Source: Chrysopilus asiliformis
Lineage: Eukaryota > Arthropoda > Insecta > Diptera > Rhagionidae
Direction of reading: 5' to 3'
DNA: 64,000 bases
Assembly: GCA_964034945.1 (NCBI GenBank)
Contig: OZ035962.1
Location: 82,605,942 to 82,669,941, forward strand
How positions within the stretch are numbered: the first letter of the stretch is position 1; every line of letters begins with the position of its first letter. Positions 1 through 11,040 of this stretch are shown one piece after another. Below the pieces are notes generated by a model. It searched no databases. It had not been told where the DNA came from and saw only the letters and a program-made list of their open reading frames with translations. A program made the position numbers and the translations under genes.

Positions 1-834
1 AGATTTATGATGATAAGAGATTGCCTCAGGGCAACAGCGAATTTTCCTCTCTATCCGTATACCAAACTACAAATACGTGTTACAATCTACTATCGTAAAT
101 TTTCCGGGAAAAAATCCCCCTTTCGGGATATTCACTAAATATCAGCAGCCTTGGAAGAAAACTTCCTTTTGATTGTATTACAAGATTAAACGTAAGATTC
201 ATATAAGGAATGCTAAAAAAAGAAACATTTTCCTTACGCACTTCCAAGTGTTGAGGTTTCGGGGCGAAGTGAATCAATTTTATTTCGTCGAGATTGTTTT
301 TTCTTATGGCGCAATTAAGGGCACCATTGTTCGCTTTTTATCGCGGGTTATTAATGTTTATTTAATGAATATTCAATAAAAACCAAAACCGTTGAATCAA
401 ATATAAGGAGATTTGCTAAATTAGATTATATCTGCTACGTACCGAAGATATTGGTTGGTGTTACATAAAAATATTTCGATGAGGGTTACCCAAGGATTTT
501 TTAAACCAACATAACTTACTGTGGCATCATTTTATGGAAAAAGAATGTTATGCGAAATGTTTTTTCCTTAAATTTGTTTCTCTCCAACTATTTTATGATG
601 CAACTAATCGGTTTCGAGAAATTTGCAAAAAAAAATTAAATTCCTATAAAAAAAGGTAGAACTGGTAAAAATTTTAATTCGCCGTATTTTTCCGCGATTT
701 TTTAAATTTTTCAAAATGCTTTGTCTTTTATTTTCGACTTAAAGGCAAGCAAAGCTCTTTTAGTTACACCTACTTTAAAAAAAACTGGAAAATTAGGCGA
801 TCTAGCGTTTGTAACGCATTGAACCAAAAATCGG
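1..834. other. AT-rich intergenic DNA, no gene recognised
   Basis: Only short open frames are present and none resembles a known protein. A stretch near 430-520 carries TTACCCAAGG-like motifs similar to those repeated inside the element at 3,833-4,825, so it may be a decayed relative of that repeat. Confidence 0.5.
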
Positions 835-1490
835 ACACAAAAATGAACTACACTAGAATGTTGGAGATGACAAAAGATTTTGATTTCCGCATGTCCGTCC
901 GTCTGCCTGTCCGTCCGTCTGTCCGTCCGTCTGTCCGTCCGTCTGTCCGTCTGTCCGTCTGTCCGTCTGTCCGTTTGTCCGTCCGTCCGTGAACACCATA
1001 ACTTTCAAAATGATTGAGCTACAGACTTGACATTTTGTAAGGTTACGTTTCTTGTTAATGGCCAGGGTAAGTTCTTAAACGGGCAAAATTGGACCATTCC
1101 TTCCCCTCTCCCCCATAGAAGCAAAACAGTTTTTTGAAGTTTTCTCGAAAACGGTGAGTCATATTGAACAATTTATAAGGGGAAAATGTGCTTAAAATAC
1201 GATATTACATAACTTATCCATGCACCAAAATCCAATCGGACTACTCTACTCATTCCTCCCTTACCATACAAATGGAATACTTTTTTCCCCTTTTTCTCGA
1301 AAACTGTGCGTCGTATCGAAAAATTTATAAAGACGAAATGTATTTGAAATATGATTTTACATAGCCATTCCATACATTAAAATCGAGTCGGGCTAGTCCT
1401 TCTCCGTATCCCACATAAATGGATTTTTCTTCATAAAAATTGTGTCTGTTCTCATATGACAATGTTCCCTAGCAATTGTAGCTTTTCTTA
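835..1490 (-). repeat. Dispersed repeat with GTCCGTCCGTCT microsatellite
   Basis: The microsatellite at about 893-990 is made of GTCCGTCC/GTCTGTCC units. It is followed by a module ending in ACCATAACTTTC, ATTGAGCTACAGACTTGACA and then two diverged copies, about 150 bp apart, of a unit containing TTTCTCGAAAACNGTG (near 1,142 and 1,292). The same module recurs in the opposite orientation at about 21,300-21,800 and in part at 5,530-6,080. This is a non-autonomous interspersed repeat. Helentron-derived elements of the DINE-1/HINE type often contain such microsatellites, but the link here is inference. Confidence 0.6.
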
Positions 1491-3796
1491 TGTTTGTTTT
1501 CTTAATTTTGTAATTTGATAAAACAAGAAGACCAAGCAAAGCGACGTGCGTAAAGAATAAAAATATTCGCGAAATGTCTGTGAACACAATCGGCTCATAG
1601 TCCCAATCTTGTTATTCTTAGTGATACTAGCAACATTATTCCTTAAATTCTCGCAAAATAAACCCAAAAATGAAGTTTGGTCTCCTTCATCTGTAGCCGC
1701 TAAGCTACATTCATTTTTCAATTAACGATAAAATTTCCATTCTCGCAACAGCCATCCGCAAACAAACCCTAAATGATTTCGGGACAAAATGCAAACCAGA
1801 AGCCAAAGTCTGGCGGTATACCGAACCGAGCATAGAGGTTCCATAATAAATTTCATGCATTAGAAAGTCCTTCGCCCGCCCCACAAATCCTTAGTGGTTT
1901 ACAAGTCGAACACATTTCTACAACCACAGGACGATAAAAGTGATCATTGAACACGTGCATAAACACTTATACTCAGTGCTCTCACCGAATAATGTTCCCG
2001 AATTGGCAGTGAAACTGGATCGGGATCCGAAAAATTGTGATTGTGATTGTGGCACATTGCGAGTATCCCGGATTCAAGAGTTCGGGTGTCTGCAGCTAAA
2101 GTTTTAAGCACTTTGTTCACTCTTTTAAGCATTTACAAATTTCTTCTGTGGAGAAAACGACGTTTTGTCGGTGGTTTTTTGTTTTTGGTTATTTTTTTTT
2201 GGCTTTGTTCTATTATACTTTTTGCTTTTGCGGAAAAGGATGAGAAATTCTCAAACCCTGTGGAATACCATCTGCATAAAAAGTTGAGCATAAAAGCACA
2301 TACACATGCTAACGAAAAACATAGAACTTATGTGTGTGTGTGGCTAGTAACAGATGGGTTGGGGTTATGTGAAGGTGCCTTCTGAGACCTCATTTGTTGG
2401 GATCCACTTAAGGAAAATGAATTTTGCGGTAGCATTCCGTTCGCCACTGTAATTCTAATATTCATCCTTTCATATACGAGTGCTTCATAATCGGGGAATT
2501 TTTAGAAAGTCTGAGTTTTTTTTTGTGTTTAATTTGTTCAGTACTGAATAAGCATCAGAATATGGGATACACGTTGGTTTTCTTGTTTTTCTCAAGTAAT
2601 CCCTGGATTAAAATTTTGATTAGTTCTGCTGTTCTGTTTTGTTCCTTGCAATGGTAACATTCTTACCTGTTTTTCTTTGCGGTCGTCACTAAAAGACCAC
2701 ATCTGTATATCGCGTTGCTAATACTATCACCATTTAACCAGTGTTTTTATACACTCTCTGTCAGTAAAGTGGACTACTAATAATCGCGTTCACATCGTTG
2801 GAAAATTGCTGGAAAATGTTACCTAACAAAAACGAACGAATTTCTGCTGCCAGAGGGGATTTTTTTCAACTTTAAGAAAAGTTTAAAATATCTCATTATG
2901 ATCATGATCCACCTTAATATAGTTGTGGAATTTTTTTTTTTAAGTCAATTAGAAACTTTTACATAATTTCGAATTAATTTTAATTTTTATGACACTTAAT
3001 GCGATGTTTAAAACAATTTAGAAGACATAATATATTATATGTGTCTGTCTGGACCGTATGTGCTTTATTTATCTCATTAATGTGCACTTTGGGGGAATTT
3101 TGCTACTTAACTCATTGTCGTCGCAAGAACCAGAACGAAAACATTATGTGTGATTGTGTGTAAATATACACCTGAAAAAACCTGTCTTATGGGCCATTAA
3201 GTACGATACTCGACTTAAATATCAATAAATAAGTTGTTAATTGCACTCATTTCGCTTTAATTAACAACGTTTATCATGGAAACCATTTGGTCGCATTTAT
3301 TACTCGATATTTCGTGCTTTTAGAAAGTTTTCCTCTATTGTTTCCTGGAATTCGAAGAAAAATTCCTAAAAATAAAGAAAAAATAACATCTAAATGGAAA
3401 ATATGTTTTTCGGTTCTTTTATGATTACGAAACGGTCGAGATTGAACCCAATCAATTAAATCTAGGAGGTATTTACCCGCAATCATTTTGTATAAATGCT
3501 AAATCATAGCCAGAGAATACTTTTATCGTAAAGGTTGGAATATTGCTATGTATTTTATCTATGTTTGCATATGTGAAATAAATACAAAAAGTAAGGTTTT
3601 TCCTAAATACACAAAGTTTTTCAAAATTATTCTGTTCTATTTTAAACCACATAGGAGAAGTTACAGACCTAATTTGGGGCTGTCCAAAAAAAACTTCCAA
3701 AGGAGAGGGGGTCTGTGCTAGCGTGACGGAAAGACCAAACTTCATAAAAAAAATCGCGAAACAATTTGACGAGGGGGTGGTTTATTTATTAGCATG
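1491..3796. other. Intergenic DNA without recognisable genes
   Basis: Only short open frames occur, with low-complexity peptides. No RNA gene, clear repeat or transposase fragment was recognised. T- and A-runs are frequent. Confidence 0.45.
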
Positions 3797-5059
3797 CACT
3801 CAGAAAAATGGAGGCTAACTCGACGACCTACATACACGGAAAAAAATATACATAGGGATATTACCCAAGGCGTCTTTGGTAAATGAGTTTTGTATGAAAT
3901 TTTGGTTATCTAATTTTTTTTGGTTAAATTATCGAAAAAATTGGTTGAAATACCAGCGTAAAAAATTTGGTAAAATCGCAAAAAAATATTGATAGAATCA
4001 CCCAAGATTTTGTGCAAAATATTTCCCAAAATTTACCCAAGGCCAGGGTTATAGTGAACAATTCCCTGCTGTTAATGTTTGGATGCCTGCAGCAGGTAAT
4101 TAGACTACTAGTAGAACAGCGCCACACTTGTGCATGACGAAAAAATGGCGACGATTTTGTTAGTCGATTCGCCAGTTCTAAAAACTCGATTTTAAAGCGA
4201 TTCCAATAATTTTTCATAAAATTGATGCAAAAAATCAGTTTTTGGAAAGCATTTCTTAGTTGAGACATTAGTTGGAATGCTTTTTTGAAATATTTTTTAT
4301 GCCAATTTTTTTCAGATTTCGATAATTTTTTCCCATTTTCGAAAAATACTAAACGCGAATAGTATTTTTTCGAGGTAACACAACAACATTCGTCGAGAGA
4401 ATTCATTCGTTTGAAGTTTTTGTAAGAAAAATAATTCAAAATCAATTATTTTCATTTCGCATCATATTGGCCGTCATAAAACATTTCCTCCATACGAATA
4501 TTCAATATAGAAACTATCAGAAACAAACACGCATCTCTTAATTTTTAAAGTCATCACACTAAAACAATTTCCGCTCATTAGTTGCATATATTAAATTCTA
4601 TGAACACACACTAAGCAAGAAACAGAAAGAGATTCCATATCAACAGGAGAGATTTGTTTTATGGGTTAAATTACAAAACCCTTGGTTATTTTGCCAAATC
4701 TCATTTTATACCCAAGAATTTTGGGTGAAACACCAAAAATCTTGGTAGGCTGTAATTCAACCAAGATCTTGGGTAAACTATACCAGGATTTTGGCTATTT
4801 TCACCTAAGTTTTTCTTTGCGTGTACGGCGTAATTGGCCTCGGGCAGCCTCGCGTTCGCCTGCATGTGGGCAAGTAAAACTGAGTTGACCTGGGGTCGGA
4901 GAAATTCTGAAATTAAGCCACCAGCAGGTGAAGTAGGGCATTGGGAGCTGCACGAGTTGACCTTAGATTGGTTAACTCTTACCGCTAGCTGGCTTACAGA
5001 CACCTTTGTAAGGTCAGAGTTAACCTGACAAATAGTTCACCTGGACATTTTTCTGAGTG
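3797..5059. mobile_element. Non-autonomous DNA element with CACTCAGAAAAATG ends, probably nested
   Basis: The left end starts CACTCAGAAAAATG and the right end is its exact inverse, CATTTTTCTGAGTG. The right subterminal 230 bp is less AT-rich and repeats GAGTTRACCT-like motifs in both orientations; the left end has CTAACTCGACGACC. A second pair of inverted ends (TACACGGAAAAA at 3,833 and the inverse of TACACGCAAAGAAAAA ending 4,825) encloses about 990 bp with many degenerate CTTGGGTAA / TTACCCAAG motifs, so one element may sit inside another. No clear target site duplication is visible. The 173-codon minus-strand open frame at 3,924-4,445 has no recognisable domain and is probably chance. Confidence 0.55.
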
Positions 5060-8000
5060 GGGCATATTTTACGGAAAGCTCCTTTATAAAAAAATACATA
5101 TGTGCAAAATTTTAAGATCAGTGGTTCACAAACTTAATTTTTCTCACGGCTCCTTTTTCCGATATTTACAATAGAATTTTAAAAGGATCGTCGATAGAGA
5201 ATGTTGATAGAGAAAAGAATTTTTACAAAAACTTCTTAAGTAGAAATGAGCTATAAGCAAAATTTTCTGAAAAGAAAACGACGCACAGTTAAATTCTTTA
5301 GGAAAAATGCGCCGCAGGTGGAAATTTATTGTACAACGTTAAACATTGATAAAAAAACAATTAAATGGAAGTTTCTTTCTTTAAAAAAGACCTTTTAAAA
5401 ACCTACGGTTCATTCGTTTTTTAATAGATCCGTTATTTTTTTATGATTTCATAAAAAATGATTGCATAAAAAATGTTTGACGACGTCCCAGGAGTCCACC
5501 GTTTAGAAAAACCATGCTCCTAGATCGATTCCTTCAAGAGTTATCATGTTTACGGACGGACAGATTAATGGGCGAACGGATCATAAGCGAGGCAGAGCCA
5601 TAAATAGGCGAGTGTAGCGTCACAGAAATATTATTATGAAAATCACTTTTCTACAAGAAATTTTTGAATATTTTTTCCTTAACACGTGAAATTTTTCGAC
5701 CTGCGGCACATTTTTTTTTATTTTACCAGCAGCGAATTTGTTTTTTTCCTTCCGTTGTATTCTTTTTCGTCTATGACGGATTTTTTCCGACAACAAAGTA
5801 ATTTTTGTCTGAAATACATATTTTGTTTTCCAGAAAAAAACATAATTTTCAAATATTTCTATGTCTTTTTTTTCACACGGACCGTTTTCGGTCGGCTCTG
5901 GAAACGGTGAGTCGTATTGAAAATCGAGTTGGACTACTCCTCCCCTACACAAATTGAAGACTTTTTTTCTATTTTCTCGAAAACGTTTCATAGTATTGAA
6001 AAATGTATGAAAACGAGAGATGTTTAAAATATGATTTTACAATCAAGTTTTTTGAAAATTTCTCGAAAACTATATGCTTTTATGAAAAAATGCATAGAGC
6101 AGGATTCAAAGGAAATAAAATTTTCTGCATGTTTTTCTTTAACGGTTTTTACGTATCTTTAACGGATCTCGAGATATTTGAAAAAATATTATTTTTTACA
6201 TATTTTTCCGAAACTAAATACTACAGAGGAAAGTTTTGTGTTGATCATAACTGATATTTTTGATAACAATTTAGTCTCCCCTCATATAGAGTATTTGACG
6301 ATTGCCAATTGAATGGCTTGTAGCAAGAACGGGGTAACTCCACTTTCGGAAAAAGGAGGTAACTCCAAAATTTAAAAGATTTTTTCCAGTTCCGAATTGA
6401 TATTATTGTATGATTATAATGGCAAAACATGTGTAAAGGTATATACCATAAGTGGGTAGAAAAATGTTTGATGCAGCTTGGAAATTGAATTTTTAAAACG
6501 TTTTTTTTAATTTCCGAAAAATACCAAAAATGAAATTACCCCGATCTTGCTTCAAGCGCTTCAATTGTAGCATTTCTTATGTGTCACCCTTAATTCGTGA
6601 ATCTTTTTCCTGTCATTTCGAACATACATTTTTCCTATCATCCCAAATGTATTTATTTTATTTTTCGACGACATAAAACGTGAACGTGAATCTTCTTTTT
6701 CTAAATAATATATTTGTAATATTCGAGTCAGTCATTCGCTTTGGTCTTTGAAAATTCACATCATACAGATAAATTGAAACAAACTGCAACGAAGACATTC
6801 ACCGACCTAAATTTAAAGCATATACGCGACAAAAGTCTCTATTTTGTCTGGGGAAATGCATCCAAACAATAACTACGAAATTTCACAACCAACGTGGAAC
6901 CCATAAATAAGAAGTTTTCAAATGAAAATTACACCTTAGTTTAAAAAAACAGCTTAGTTTTCTTCACAAGAATTTTTCCGTGTCCCATTTTAATATTGCA
7001 TTTTATCCGGGACATGTCTTTGAAAATGAAAAAAAAATATATATTGGTTGATAAGACTTTAGCAAAGACGTGTAGACAATTTATTTGTTTTATTTTCTGT
7101 ACGTTTTTCTTTTATTTTGAATTCTGCAAGTTCGAAAACAAGTAAGAAATTAAAGTTGAGGCGATTTATTGGTTTTCTTTTCTATTCTATTTTCAGATGC
7201 ATGCACAACAAGGATTATAAGTAAATAAAAAATTGTCTTTTTCCGACGCTCTGTCTTCCGCACTGGTTGTTGTTTACGAAAAAGAAATCAACCCCCATCT
7301 AGATATTAGTTTAAGGATATTCGGATCACCCGATCACGATGCCACAGGACAGAAGAGAAATGTGTGTTTCATGGATGCTTTGGATAACTGCAGGATTCAG
7401 GATTATATGCATTTATTGACTGCGATGTGAGTGTATATTCATTCGATCAAGCACAATGTCGTCTATCCGCAAAAATAACAATCCCAAGGAAATAAATGGA
7501 ATTAAAAAAACAAATTTTCACATTATGAAAATTGATAGTATGCTATAAAATACTTAGCTTGAACAACCAATACACTACACATCAGACAATTGAATCAATA
7601 TACTATAAGATCAAATACGAACAAAACGAAAATTTAAAAAAAATAAAAATTCAGTGAAAACTATTAGATTAGCCTCACTGATAAAATTTGAACAATACTG
7701 CAAGAGACTCAACAAAAATTACTACTATTTAGATAGTATTTTTGTTATGAAAATTAATTATAGAACTATTCGTGTGTAAGTAGATAGCTTAAAAAACATA
7801 AATAAATTACATGTAAATTTTAAGCACAAACAAAAAAGCTAAGAGTCGATATACTGAGAATTCTATTTAAGAGGCGAATTCGAATACAAAAATACTTTTT
7901 CTGGAATTTTACTTATTTAGGGAAGACGCTTTGACTTGTAACAGTTGATCTTATTGATAAACGTAATATCAATTGGCATCTGGGTATATCTTAATCGAAA

Positions 8001-8441
8001 AGTTTTTTAATTAAATAATCGAGTAGATATCGATGGATCTGTAATACAACAACAACAACAACTCTGACCTTTTCTAATTGCCGAAACCTGTCAGCCTTCA
8101 ATGAATGTCTCGTGTTTCCAATTTTAGTCCTTCGCATAAAGTCCCATGGTAAAATTTCTGAGATAATGTCACTAGAAGCATTCATATATATACCTGATAA
8201 GAGAATTGATTTAATAATGAAGTATTTATCTATAAATTATTCATGTAATTGACACTATCGAAATATTTTTGTGAAAATGGGAATTTTAATTTATCGCGAT
8301 TTTTTTCGAGTTATCAGTAGAGTGGTATTTAATTATTTTTTTTACTTTCGTATTATGGGAGGTAAATAATCGCTGAAAGAGATCTTAGAAAGAAATTCAT
8401 TAAAATTACATTCTTAACATTTTCACATCATCAAATCAAGT
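5060..8441. other. AT-rich intergenic DNA with repeat fragments
   Basis: Pieces of the repeat described at 835-1,490 occur at about 5,530-5,600 (TTATCATGTTTACGGACGGA) and 5,880-6,080 (CTCGAAAACG, GGTGAGTCGTATTG). A degenerate inverted repeat pairs about 6,295-6,345 with 6,536-6,580 around GCAAGATCGGGGTAA. The rest is featureless. Confidence 0.4.
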
Positions 8442-8498
8442 CACATAAAATAAAATATGCTTGAAAGTACTAAATTCAAGCATATTTTATTTTATGTG
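8442..8498. repeat. Perfect 24-bp inverted repeat (hairpin)
   Basis: Positions 8,442-8,465 are the exact reverse complement of 8,475-8,498, with a 9-base loop. The arms read CACATAAAATAAAATATGCT and onward. Either a palindromic MITE remnant or a short hairpin RNA could give this; there is no further support for either. Confidence 0.7.
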
Positions 8499-9628
8499 AT
8501 GAAAAAACGATTAAATCCTATTTTTATGATTCTAATGAAAAAATCACACTCTTGGCGAATGCACACGAATCAACGTTTGGCGAGTGATTCCAGAAATTTC
8601 CCCCAACGCGAATGTGCAATCCATATTCGTCTATTGCCTCTGTCGTCGACCTCAGAATTAAAATATTTGAACGTAATTTAAAATAAAATTATAAAAGAAA
8701 AACTCCAAAAATTCAATGATTTTCGCGCGTTTAACCACTTCGTCGCACGTACTACAATTAGAGATTTCTGCCAGTTCTGTGTTTGGCAGAACTGCAGCGA
8801 CTTAGGCAGGAGATAGAAGGGCGAAAGCGGGTGCAACCAGTGATGCTATATCGAGGGGAATTCCCCTTTTTGCGGGGAATTTGAGTATAAAAATTGTTAA
8901 TAGGGGAAAAGGGGAAAACGCTTCAAAACGAGGGGAAACGATTTACAACGAGGGGAAAATCTTCGCCTTTCAACTAAATCCGAAATACGTTTAAAAAATT
9001 ACGGAAAAGTAGAAATACAAATAAATAAAAACAATTACAATCCAATTCCAAGCTTAGGCAAAGGTAAAGAGGGAAGGAAATGCCCTTATTAATGCATTTG
9101 CCACTTTATAATGATCTTATTGAAATTGTAAAGTACACACCAATCTTTTAAACACACACTTTAAAATGGTTTTGGAATGTACATTTAAAGCTACGCATTT
9201 TAAATGGAAACGGGAGGTGATAATAATTATGTTATTAATTATAACATCACACAAAATGATTTTGTTAGGTGAAATTGAAGTGCTAACAAACGTATTGCTG
9301 CGAGAAGGTGATGTGCAGTGACAGTTCGCCATAAAGTGGAAGGGAAAGTACGTGTGAGACACTGATGTGATCGACTTTTTGCGCACGTAAATTTGAATTT
9401 CGCTATCCCGCTCACTTTGCCAGTAAAAATGAAAATGCTCGTGTTTCTAAACCCACCTTTAGGCTGCAAACAAAGTAAATGCGACGAACGATGCGATATG
9501 ATGCACGAAGCTAAGGAAACCATTGAACTAAATCAGTCGTGGGCAAGAGAAAATTAAAACGGGCCAAACATATACCAACAAGCCAAAATAGACTTCAGAA
9601 AATCGAGTACACTATGAGAAAATGTCTT
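8499..9628. other. Repeat-derived intergenic DNA with GGGGAAAA clusters and Harbinger-end-like segment
   Basis: At 8,850-8,960 the motif AGGGGAAA recurs several times. At about 9,478-9,512 the minus strand carries ATCGCATCGTTCGTCGCATT, which is also on the plus strand at about 10,911-10,930 beside the Harbinger relic. This segment is therefore probably a separate end of that element family. Confidence 0.4.
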
Positions 9629-9919
9629 TTATAAAGTCCCGTCGCTGAAACATTTATTGTGCTGTGCGATTTTTAAACTGACTACAAACGAAGCTTTTTT
9701 TATTGCTTTCGAATTACATGACTTAGTTTTCTGCTCTGGTATAACATTAGCAGTGCATGTAGTTTTCTTTAGAAAGTCTTCTTTTAATTTTGCAAAAATT
9801 AATTTTCTCCTTTCACCATCAAAATCAAAATCCCTTTTGTGCTTGGCTACATAATGCCTTTGCATTGCATATTTTTTGATGTGTCCAGGGATTTCTACAA
9901 AAAAAAATCCTCCTCCCAT
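9629..9919 (-). pseudogene. hAT-superfamily transposase fragment (DUF4371 / GTF2IRD2-like)
   Basis: A 96-residue minus-strand open frame. It begins with the tail of a BED-type zinc finger (MQRHYVAKHKRDF, giving the H-x4-H spacing), followed by a lysine-rich linker (GERRKLIFAKLKEDFLKK) and the conserved KKASFVVSLKIAQHNKCFSDG block that opens the DUF4371 region of ZBED/GTF2IRD2-like hAT transposases. The frame stops right after this block. Immediately downstream, the neighbouring frame would continue the family pattern (IKDIF), so a one-base deletion probably caused the truncation. The RNase-H-like catalytic core and the C-terminal dimerisation domain are absent. No terminal repeats were identified. 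This is a dead remnant, assigned from recollection of the family pattern. Confidence 0.65.
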
Positions 9920-10039
9920 TGATCTTTGAAGTTTCTATTATTATAGAAACGCTTCATATTTATTTCAGTGTATATGCGCAAATAACAAACACAACCTACT
10001 TAGTGGAGTGCCTGATGGCGAATGACATGAAAACAACTC

Positions 10040-10250
10040 AGAGCGACCGATGGCTGTGATGTGTTTTCGCTCATCGCTATGAAAGTAGAGAGTTACAAGC
10101 ACTGTGTAAGCATGATACTAAATTTGGCCCAGTTGCAATTGTATTTGGCCCAGTTGCAATTGTATTATTTCGGTTCTCTCAAACTGGGCCAAATGGGCCA
10201 AGAAGGCCACACTTTGCCCATATCTGAACTAAATGGAAGCGCCCATAGTG
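10040..10250. repeat. Short duplicated GGCCCAGTTGCAATTG motif
   Basis: TTTGGCCCAGTTGCAATTGT occurs twice in tandem at about 10,122-10,163, and the inverse ACTGGGCCAAAT follows at about 10,185. This is a local duplication with an inverted partner, possibly a transposon end. Confidence 0.4.
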
Positions 10251-10450
10251 GCGACGATGCGACACACGATGCTGAACGATGTAAAGGACGCGATAGAATG
10301 GCAAGCATTCTGTCGTACACATCGTTTAGTATCGCACCATTAAATTCTGACAGCTAAAAATTTCATTTGAGTTTTCCGCATTAATTTCTTAAAAGTAAGT
10401 AAAATATTTTTATTAAACGTATAATTATCCAAGTAACATCTTTTTCACTA

Positions 10451-10618
10451 ATGGAAGAACCAATGGGCGTGGAAAAATTGATTGAGTTGGTCAGAAATAA
10501 AAATTTTCTGTTCGATAAAAGACATCCACTACACAAAAACAACAAGTACATAGACAAAGTTTGGGAGCTGATTGCAATTGATTTGGAAAAAGATGGTAAT
10601 GTTTATCCTAATATGTAA
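10451..10618 (+). pseudogene. MADF-domain protein fragment of a PIF/Harbinger element
   Basis: A 55-codon plus-strand frame starting at ATG 10,451. Residues 7-50 follow the N-terminal half of a MADF (Myb/SANT-like) DNA-binding domain: VEKLIELVRNKNFLFD, then a spacer, KYIDKVWELIAIDL. PIF/Harbinger elements usually encode such a protein alongside the transposase, and the transposase fragment lies directly adjacent, oppositely oriented and overlapping by 16 bases. The similarity ends near AGATGGTAATG (about 10,591), which could be a GT splice donor or a deletion breakpoint. The frame then stops at 10,616. The remainder of the MADF domain is missing, so it is non-functional as it stands. Confidence 0.6.
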
Positions 10619-10806
10619 TCGAATGTGTCCATGTCCATTCGAAAATAATTGCGGAAGCGGCCTGGATGTTTTCTTAAAACAGGATAAAGATGATGAAACT
10701 CGCCGCACAACATTCTGCCCTGATTTATTTCGTGGACACCATCTCTACAGAACAAAAGAAAGAAAGCTGTGGCAGAATTTTCAGCAAGAGCAAAATCAAT
10801 TGACAC
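10603..10806 (-). pseudogene. PIF/Harbinger (DDE_Tnp_4) transposase N-terminal fragment
   Basis: A 67-residue minus-strand frame. The end of it (GEFHHLYPVLRKHPGRFRNY, followed by FRMDMDTFDYIL) matches the signature N-terminus of PIF/Harbinger transposases (HARBI1-like), where a helical segment precedes the FRM-x4-F-xx-IL motif. No DDE catalytic residues are present because the frame ends at 10,603. The opposite orientation and overlap with the MADF fragment indicate that the interior of the original element was deleted, joining the 5' parts of its two divergent or convergent genes. No intact element of the family is in the window. Confidence 0.7.
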
Positions 10807-11040
10807 TTTCAGAGTTTGTGAAAAAACTTTTGAAGTTCACAGCTGTCAACTGGCGTTTACATCGGACACATCACTGTGTGCACTCGTCGTTTTTATCGCA
10901 TCGTGCATCGTATCGCATCGTTCGTCGCATTTACACTCGCGCTCGCGGAGATTTCTGTACATTCACCAAAAGTGTGGACGTACACAGTTAAAAATAAATG
11001 CAACATACAATGTTAGCTTTAAATCCTTTATAAATACATA

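Larger units (their letters stand above)
10245..10935. mobile_element. Internally deleted PIF/Harbinger element, boundaries tentative
   Basis: The MADF and transposase fragments are flanked on the left (10,250-10,285) by GCGACGATGCGACACACGAT and on the right (10,890-10,930) by an inverse-oriented tract rich in GCATCGTATCGCATCG. These look like diverged terminal inverted repeats. No clean 3-bp target duplication is recognised, so exact ends are uncertain. Confidence 0.4.

Noticed and set aside
2047..2385. 112-codon plus-strand frame with a hydrophobic stretch
   Set aside because: The hydrophobic part is encoded by T runs; no homology or gene context.
3924..4445. 173-codon minus-strand frame
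   Set aside because: No recognisable domain, lies inside a non-coding TIR element, and is rich in Phe, Lys and Ser as expected from AT-rich DNA.
7188..7430. Possible terminal exon after TATTCTATTTTCAG, with a 65-codon frame
   Set aside because: The splice-acceptor-like sequence and downstream AATAAA-like A-rich DNA are suggestive, but the frame needs a non-ATG start, matches no known protein and has no partner exon.
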